Shown piece by piece: positions 55,008 to 64,000 of a stretch of DNA of 64,000 bases. The translations under genes and the position numbers were made by a program. Numbering within the stretch: position 1 is the stretch's first letter; each line of letters starts with the position of its first letter. The stretch spans positions 1-64,000 of the forward strand of contig JAANDG010000541.1 in NCBI GenBank assembly GCA_036852015.1, in the 5' to 3' direction. The notes beneath the pieces were generated by a model. It was not told the DNA's origin, ran no database searches, and saw only the letters and a program-made list of their open reading frames with translations. Origin of the DNA: Pelodera strongyloides (taxonomy: Eukaryota; Nematoda; Chromadorea; Rhabditida; Rhabditidae).

Positions 55008-56982
55008 CTACCAGAGTTTTGATTAAATGAAGGCAAGACCTCTCAAGGCTGGTCAGGCCAAAGTTTAGTTTGATTGCATGAACGAAAAATTGGGGTATTG
55101 GACGAGTGGGGGTCGAACCCACGACCTCTGGATTACCGGTCCAGTATGCTAACCACTACACTACCGCCACCCACACCCAAATTTCGTTCTTGCTAGCGAC
55201 TTATACGGCTCGCCTGCAACACACAGTGGGCGCATAGCACCACAACTGCCTGGGGGGTTATAAACCACAATACCAGCTAGGTGGCATAACCGGAAAGACT
55301 TGATTAAATGAAGGCAAAACCTCTCAAGGCTGGTCAGGCCAAAGTTTAGTTTGATTGCATGAACGAAAAATTGGGGATTGGACGAGTGGGGGTCGAACCC
55401 GACCTCTGGATTACCGGTCCAGTATGCTAACCACTACACTACCGCCACCCACACCCCAATTTCGTTCTTGCTAGCGACTTATACGGCTCGCCTGCAACAC
55501 ACAGTGGGCGCAAGCACCACAACTGCCTGGGGGGTTATAAACCACAATACCAGCTAGGTGTGCATAACCGGAAAAAATTGATTAAATGAAGGCAAGACCT
55601 CTCAAGGCTGGTCAGGCCAAAGTTTAGTTTGATTGCATGAACGAAAAATGGGGGTATTGGACGAGGGGGGTCGAACCCACGACCTCTGGATTACCGGTCC
55701 AGTATGCAACCACTACACTACCGCCACCCACACCCAAATTTCGTTCTTGCTAGCGACTTATACGGCTCGCCTGCAAACACAGTGGGCGCATAGCACCACA
55801 ACTGCCTGGGGGGTTATAAACCACAATACCAGCTAGGTGTGCATAACCGGAAGAATTGATTAAATGAAGGCAAGACCTCTCAAGGCTGGTCAGGCCAAAG
55901 TTTAGTTTGATTGCATGAACGAAAAATTGGGGTATTGGACGAGTGGGGGTCGAACCCACGACCTCTGGATTACCGGTCCAGTATGCTAACCACTACACTA
56001 CCGCCACCCACACCCAAATTTCGTTCTTGCTAGCGACTTATACGGCTCGCCTGCAACACACAGTGGGCGCATAGCACCACAACTGCCTGGGGGGTTATAA
56101 ACCACAATACCAGCTAGGTGTGCATAACCGGAAAGAATTGATTAAATGAAGGCAAGACCTCTCAAGGCTGGTCAGGCCAAAGTTTAGTTTGATTGCATGA
56201 ACGAAAAATTGGGGTATTGGACGAGTGGGGGTCGAACCCACGACCTCTGGATTACCGGTCCAGTATGCTAACCACTACACTACCGCCACCCACACCCAAA
56301 TTTCGTTCTTGCTAGCGACTTATACGGCTCGCCTGCAACACACAGTGGGCGCATAGCACCACAACTGCCTGGGGGGTTATAAACCACAATACCAGCTAGG
56401 TGTGCATAACCGGAAAGAATTGATTAAATGAAGGCAAGACCTCTCAAGGCTGGTCAGGCCAAAGTTTAGTTTGATTGCATGAACGAAAAATTGGGGTATT
56501 GGACGAGTGGGGGTCGAACCCACGACCTCTGGATTACCGTCCAGTATGCTAACCACCACTACCGCCACCCACACCCAAATTTCGTTCTTGCTAGCGACTT
56601 ATACGGCTCGCCTGCAACACACAGTGGGCGCATAGCACCACAACTGCCTGGGGGGTTATAAACCACAATACCAGCTAGGTGTGCATAACCGGAAAGAATT
56701 GATTAAATGAAGGCAAGACCTCTCAAGGCTGGTCAGGCCAAAGTTTAGTTTGATTGCATGAACGAAAAATTGGGGTATTGGACGAGTGGGGGTCGAACCC
56801 ACGACCTCTGGATTACCGGTCCAGTATGCTAACCACTACACTACCGCCACCCACACCCAAATTTCGTTCTTGCTAGCGACTTATACGGCATACTGGACCG
56901 GTAATCCAGAGGTCGTGGGTTCGACCCCCACTCGTCCAATACCCCAATTTTTCGTTCATGCAATCAAACTACCAGAGTTTTG
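55008..56982. mobile_element. Tandem tRNA-like array flanked by 14-bp direct repeats
   Basis: Seven tandem units of about 280 bp start at 55021, 55302, 55580, 55858, 56140, 56422 and 56701 (each ATTAAATGAAGGCAAGACC...), the last one cut at about 56888. An inverted partial unit (56889-56968) follows. CTACCAGAGTTTTG stands on both sides (55008-55021 and 56969-56982), as a target-site duplication would. Units differ by a few single-base indels only. Each holds a tRNA-like core on the minus strand. Confidence 0.85.
55099..55170 (-). tRNA. tRNA-Thr(GGT)-like unit, probably not functional; first of seven
   Basis: On the minus strand the 72-nt core has A box TAGTGTAGTGGTTAGC, a perfect 5-bp anticodon stem (CTGGA/TCCAG) around CCGGTAA, and a perfect T arm (GTGGG TTCGACC CCCAC). 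The anticodon would be GGT (Thr), but position 33 is C instead of the near-universal U, and the outer two acceptor pairs fail. Further units lie at about 55379, 55657, 55938, 56219, 56500 and 56779, some with deletions in the arms. A SINE head or decayed tRNA amplified in tandem is more likely than seven working genes. Confidence 0.45.
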
Positions 56983-59900
56983 TTGTGAGTTGTGAGGACT
57001 CTGATTGTGAGACGGAGGGGGTGGCCACTCCGACTTCGCGACACAACTTCGAACATTTCGCTTTTCATGCCTTTCATTTTGTGATTATGTAAATGGTTGC
57101 CCTAGTACAAGGTCCCAGGATGTTACATGATAATTATGTCAAACGATAACATATGCTGTTACATTTGTACAGTAAATTACTTCCTGTAATGAGACGACGC
57201 GGATATTTCTGCGGGGGCGCCGAACTGTAAATGGTTCTTTCCCCGCACAAAGTCCACGTATATTGCATGATAATTTTATGTCAAACGACAACATAATGCT
57301 GCGCAGTAAAGTACTTCCTGTGATGACACGATGTTTCCCGGGGGCGCCGATCTACAGTATAAACCCCCGGAGGCGGAGCCTACAAAATCCGGGAGCTCTA
57401 CGACCCGATGAGGCTAGAGCTAGATTCATGCTATATTTCCCCGGTAATTGTTCCCCACACGCTACCGTTGCGCGCACCTGTGGCCGTATGCACGAACGCA
57501 CTGGGAGCCTCCCAGAGGTCCCCAGTGGGAGGTCCCCTGCAAAGAGCCGTCTCCCGGTATGCACGAAACTCTGGGAGGTCCCCGGAGGCTCCCGCGGGGG
57601 CGAATTTCGTACCCGGACAAAAGGACCGGGAACTCAACTATTATAACGGATTTTTTGTTGAAATATTCCATATTTTTGCTTAGTAAGCTCATTTAGGGTA
57701 GCTGGGGAAGTAAAAACAGTTAAGAAACAAAAGCTTTGCTGTCCTACGATGTGTTTACGAGGTGATAATTGTTTTTCTCCACATTTGATAGTATTTAAAC
57801 CGATTATTCGACAACAACGCGATTAACACACAAAACACACTCAAGCCCCCTTAAATTTATAAGAAATACTATTAAATTCATTAGCACCGGAACATGCATA
57901 AGTAGTGTGGTTTTTATCACATAACTGCCGTTTTTCCATAAAATAACTTGAAGAGAAACACATACTATATAGACAAGAGTAAACATGGTATAATTATGGA
58001 ATCTTATCTTTCCTTTCCTCCTTTTATTCCTTTTACTGAAAAAAAACTGAATTTTACACCAAAGTCGAGTATAAATTAATAAAATTTGAAATTTCGCGCC
58101 CAAAATCCAAAAGTGCGTCAGCCTCCCGCACCCGGAGTTTCGTGCATACCGGGGGCCATATACCGGGTGGGGACGGCTCTAGCGGGTGCCTCCCGGCCGG
58201 GAGGTCCCCGGTCGTTCGTGCATACGGCCACTGTTCAATGAACGAGACTATAAAACCCTGGGAGGTGGAGCTTGGAAAGATCCCGGGATGCTCGGGAGCT
58301 TCAACGACGCTTTATTCTGATTATCCCCCGTTTTGGCTCTGTTGTTGGTTTAGGATGTTTCCCCCACCCTTCCACTGAGTGACCTGTTTAGTATAATGCC
58401 CATTAAATCATGATGCTGCTCCTCTGTTATGATACCGCTTGTAGTAATGTCCCATAAAAGTGACATCACAAGGTTTACCCACTAAATATACAGTATGATA
58501 AATAAACATAATAAGCTACGTCGTGTGCATTTCGAAATAATTACAATGTCTATTTCAGGGCGGAGTCAACCGCGGAGAGATGAGAAAGGAACAAGGAAAG
58601 ATGATTTATTATTATTAAGCTATAGCCGCGAACGAATGTTCCCTTTTTTGTATATTTCCTTATTTTTATCTCTGCATGCCCATTTGTGTTTTACTGTATA
58701 GTTTAGTTAGGGGATAGTAGAGTATGTCCCACTGAAAGAATAGTCATCTCAAATGAATCAAAAACCAATAATCATTATCCCAATTATTCCACCATAATCT
58801 CTAATCTCCAAGACGTACTCAACTATCCCTATCTTTATAACCTACCCCATTGAACCACTGCGTTTATATCTCCATGTTCTCATTCTTGTAGTTTCCAATA
58901 TAAGTTACGGTATATATACATATATATTCATCTCTGGTAATTTACTTTGTTGTTCGCTTATTCATGCTCTCAAGTTATCTCACTTCCTTGTAACTTTAAG
59001 TTTGTCCCTTTATTGTTCAAACATATCGCTAAATGTATCGTACGTTTACAATGGTAAAAGAATTTCAATATCAAGGTCTGCATTTGCTCGCACAACATCG
59101 CATATCATAACTCTAGAACATATTCCCCTTACCTCGGTATTGGGAATTATAAATGTTTACTCCGCTTATTGCGCTTCCTTGAAGCGGGGGGAGAAAGTTA
59201 GCTAGGCCAACTTTTCTGGTAGCAGCGAGTGGTTCCCAACTTATTGTTAGCCACCTAGATTTCATTCCACCAATTGTTTCTTTCTTTATTTAGTACTCTG
59301 AGATTCGTAGAAAGGCGAATTTTTTTATCAAGTACCGCCAAAGTGACGAATTCCATATGAAAGAGCGAAGATAAATATCGCTAATGATCATTGAAATAAG
59401 GTACGAAGCTCATTTCCCTAACAATAAGTCAAGCGCGTAACTATGGGTGGATCCACATAAATCATTGAAGTCGATCAAGCTGAAGAAAACCAACCGTGCA
59501 AGAACAAAGTGAACCCGCATTGTCACGAGGACAACTAGTATACGGTAAGTATAGTTTTTCAAGTTTATTTAAATTGTTCTGGCAACCAATAACTATACGA
59601 AAATAGTACTCGGCTCTTCTTTTTCGATAAGCTATCGGAGCAGTGTAGTGTAATATGAGTCACGGAACTAGATGTTATCATTTGCGAAATAACTCGGCTA
59701 CGATCAAATCATTGATCTTTTGGCTTGGCTTCAGACAGCGCTATTATCTATGTAGTTTCCCTCCTTTTACATATTTGTTTGAAATTAACAAATACTATTC
59801 CATTAATAATATTTCATCACAAAATACTATGTTACAAAAGGAATTACGGAATGTTATTTTTAGCTTACAGCCAGTCAAAGACAACGACCTTTACGAGTAC

Positions 59901-60485
59901 CGAGGAACATGAAGGATGGGATGCTTTGCTTACGATTGCTGGGTAGGCACACCTAGCTCATCGTCTTTTAAAACATTTCTTTCTCTATTTTCCTATACCC
60001 AAAAATCATATCATTTACTCAATTTATTCTTCATTTTGCTATATTATACAAAACAGTTTATTGTTAGAAACATGACAATACACAAATATACAGCACATAT
60101 AACCGTAGTAAATGAGTACAATATACATAAAATTCAGATACATACCGTAGTATTTGCGTTATGATATAAAACGTGCATTCAGCCAAACCGCAGCGAACGC
60201 GCGGAGTTTGACTCCACCTTTTCATGTCTGCATCTGGTCCGTGTCCAGACAGACGCTGCAAATTCGATGTTCGATTTGACTCGAAATATTTGATTTATAT
60301 CCATTTTGTTTATTTCTAAAGTAACGTTTTTCGCGTTATGTGGATAATGGATAACTCCATTTAGCCCATGTTTAAGGACCTTTCCCACCACACGCAAATT
60401 CATGAATGCCGTTTGTCCTTTCTATTTTATTAAAGTTTCATTTTTAGGTTTATCAAACATGTATTCAACAATTTTATTTCTAGGC
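56983..60485. other. Intergenic region, repeats, no gene seen
   Basis: GC-rich repeat pieces with CGTATGCACGAA and GGGAGGTCCCCGG motifs occur at about 57190-57610 and, partly inverted, at 58085-58310. The rest is AT-rich. A sequence ending CTAGTATACG|GTAAGT at 59543 could be a non-coding first exon of NDUFV2. No coding exon is supported. Confidence 0.5.
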
Positions 60486-62594
<2,109 letters not shown>

Positions 62595-62918
62595 GACTTA
62601 TTCTCTATATAAATATAGTTTTCTCTATATAAATATAGTTTTATGAGATAAGGGGCAGGGCATCACGTTGTAACCTGTTCGGAACGTAGTTTCAATTATC
62701 GACGTCTTAGTTTTTAGTATTCAAAGATTAGTAGTGTGTAAGTAAGCGATTTATGGTGTTTAATAAAGATTCGGAAGATGTCAAATTAGCCTGTGGATTG
62801 GGACTCGGCGTATGTTTCGCTTTGATATATTTGTGAAATTTTCGTTCTCTTTTATTTTTGTCAGCGTAGTTTTATGATTTACTTCAGATTCGCTGGTTAT
62901 TAAATTAACCATTTTTAG

Positions 62919-62993
62919 GAGTTCCGCTTTGATTTAAATGTGATCGTGATGACCGACGATAAGGAGCTGATCGCGCAGTGTGCCACTGAACAG
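62919..62993 (+). CDS. Candidate isolated exon, 25 codons
   Basis: Between an acceptor (ATTTTTAG) and a GTATGA donor lies an open 75-nt stretch reading EFRFDLNVIVMTDDKELIAQ then CATEQ, phase 0 at both ends, with higher GC than its surroundings. It could belong to an unseen gene on this strand or be chance. I find no partner exon in the window. Confidence 0.25.
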
Positions 62994-63814
62994 GTATGAT
63001 TTACGAATTTTTTAAACATCATGTTTTTATATTGTGGGTATGATCTCCGATTCTTTTGCGGTTCATGCGTCTATGTTTTTCTCATAAGCGCAGACCATAT
63101 TGATATGTGGATGCTTTGACGTTGTCAGGTCCTTCGAATGGGCTTTATTGGCCTCGTATCGACTAGCGCGTAACTAAAAGAATTCGGAAAAACCCGATAA
63201 TTTCCAACACTGACCAACACTCATCGGATTATTGGTGTGCTCTTATTTTCGTGTTATTTAACACCGACTTGAAACATGTCGTTGCACCTCAAAAAAAAAA
63301 CGAGAAATGAGGGCAGCTCCTGTAACATTGTCTGGTTTTGCAAAAAGACATGCATCGGGCGGTTATTGATTAGTTTGGTGCGGGGCAGCCCCTTTTTGTT
63401 ACGTTCTGTTAATGCAAATATTGATTGGTTATTGAGGGCTGCCTCGCAGTCAGACAAAAGTGGGCGGGGTCATGACCCTTTTAAGCACGGTTGGAGTATT
63501 CCCAAGTCATTCTAGGCTATTTACCCACGTGCAGCGCACGGCTCCTGGGGCCGTGCTAGGATTTCGTATTCGGCGGAAGCGTTTGCTAGTGTGTCATTGG
63601 TTTATGATATAATTCTACCCGTCGATCTTCTTTTGTGTTCTTCATTTGATATGTGGGATTTGCGTTTCGATTCGAGGATTTGTTGTTCGAGCCTTGTTAG
63701 GTTACATTCGCGTGCTGTTTGGATTCTGTATGGATTTTGGATACCTCGTTTGTTTGTGGATTTGGTCTGGAGAGACAAGATATACGATTTATTTTGGTTA
63801 TTACAGGAGGCTCT
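62994..63814. other. Region before the edge ORF
   Basis: No supported exon. GC and repeat content rise toward the right. A short inverted pair CACGGCTCCTGGGGCCGTG lies at 63537-63555. Confidence 0.4.
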
Positions 63815-64000
63815 ATGTCTCAGCTATCTCAGGAGGACTTGGCAGTTATCGCAGAAACAGTGACCAAACAAGTTGAGGTGCTTGTCTCTGAGAAAGTTCC
63901 CCCGCAGCTGAGGAGTGAAAGCCACCGTCACCAAGTCCAGCTTAACACGGAAGTGTTGGCTCTTTTGGAGTCGATCCCGCTCGATGATGCCGCTCCCGGA
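63815..64000 (+). CDS. Unrecognised ORF, start only (62+ codons), runs off the window
   Basis: ATG at 63815 opens a frame with no stop before the edge: MSQLSQEDLAVIAETVTKQV, then EVLVSEKVPP and LLESIPLDDAAP. It is charged and probably helical, GC-rich for this region, and follows an acceptor (TTATTACAG) by 8 nt, like the host genes. A host gene or a retroelement gag-like ORF are both possible. Nothing specific is recognised. Confidence 0.5.
   Translation, partial: MSQLSQEDLAVIAETVTKQVEVLVSEKVPPQLRSESHRHQVQLNTEVLALLESIPLDDAAPG

Noticed and set aside
55099..56939. Seven functional tRNA-Thr genes
   Set aside because: C33, unpaired acceptor ends and indels in several copies argue against working tRNAs.
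55008..56982. CRISPR array
   Set aside because: Units are long (about 280 bp) with no unique spacers, contain tRNA-like cores and lie in an animal genome.

Overview
The window is nuclear DNA from an invertebrate animal. It is AT-rich, the genes are split by many short introns (about 70 inferred here), and i-type lysozymes, a FARP-type FERM/RhoGEF gene, gankyrin, Sec20/BNIP1, PTPA, COX17, UBE2K and NDUFV2 are present. I cannot name the phylum. Products were recognised by eye from known families. Exon joins were chosen so that reading phase, splice sites and homology agree; no search was run.

Layout. 35-354 (-): first two coding exons of a probable mitochondrial ribosomal protein L16. 1584-5056 (+): an 11-exon gene for an unrecognised 427-residue membrane protein. 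6.2-12.6 kb (+): a tandem duplication carrying two 5-exon i-type lysozyme genes. 12.6-18.3 kb: no gene seen; repeats and CT/GA tracts. 18346-19574 (-): a 3-exon gene for an unrecognised 82-residue protein. 21771-39389 (+): a 28-coding-exon FARP-like gene with a very long proline-rich linker exon. 39710-54664 (-): five co-directional housekeeping genes, transcribed in the order UBE2K, COX17, PTPA, BNIP1/SEC20, PSMD10. 55022-56968: a tandem array of tRNA-like units inside 14-bp direct repeats. 57.0-59.5 kb: repeats, no gene seen. 60486-62594 (+): NDUFV2. 63815-64000 (+): start of an unrecognised ORF cut by the window edge.

Three patterns run through the window. (1) Almost every gene has a strong splice-acceptor sequence 0-25 bases before its start codon, and the minus-strand genes form an operon-like cluster. 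This is what spliced-leader trans-splicing would look like, but 5' UTR introns would look the same. (2) Palindromic, TTAA-bounded elements of piggyBac-MITE type are scattered in introns and intergenic DNA; one lies against the stop codon of a lysozyme gene. (3) Short tandem duplications (about 85-133 bp offset) repeatedly copy splice junctions into the neighbouring intron or upstream DNA.

The genes do not form a single pathway: mitochondrial function (MRPL16, COX17, NDUFV2), ubiquitin/proteasome (UBE2K, PSMD10), ER membrane fusion (BNIP1), PP2A activation (PTPA), Rho/cytoskeleton signalling (FARP) and digestion or defence (lysozymes).
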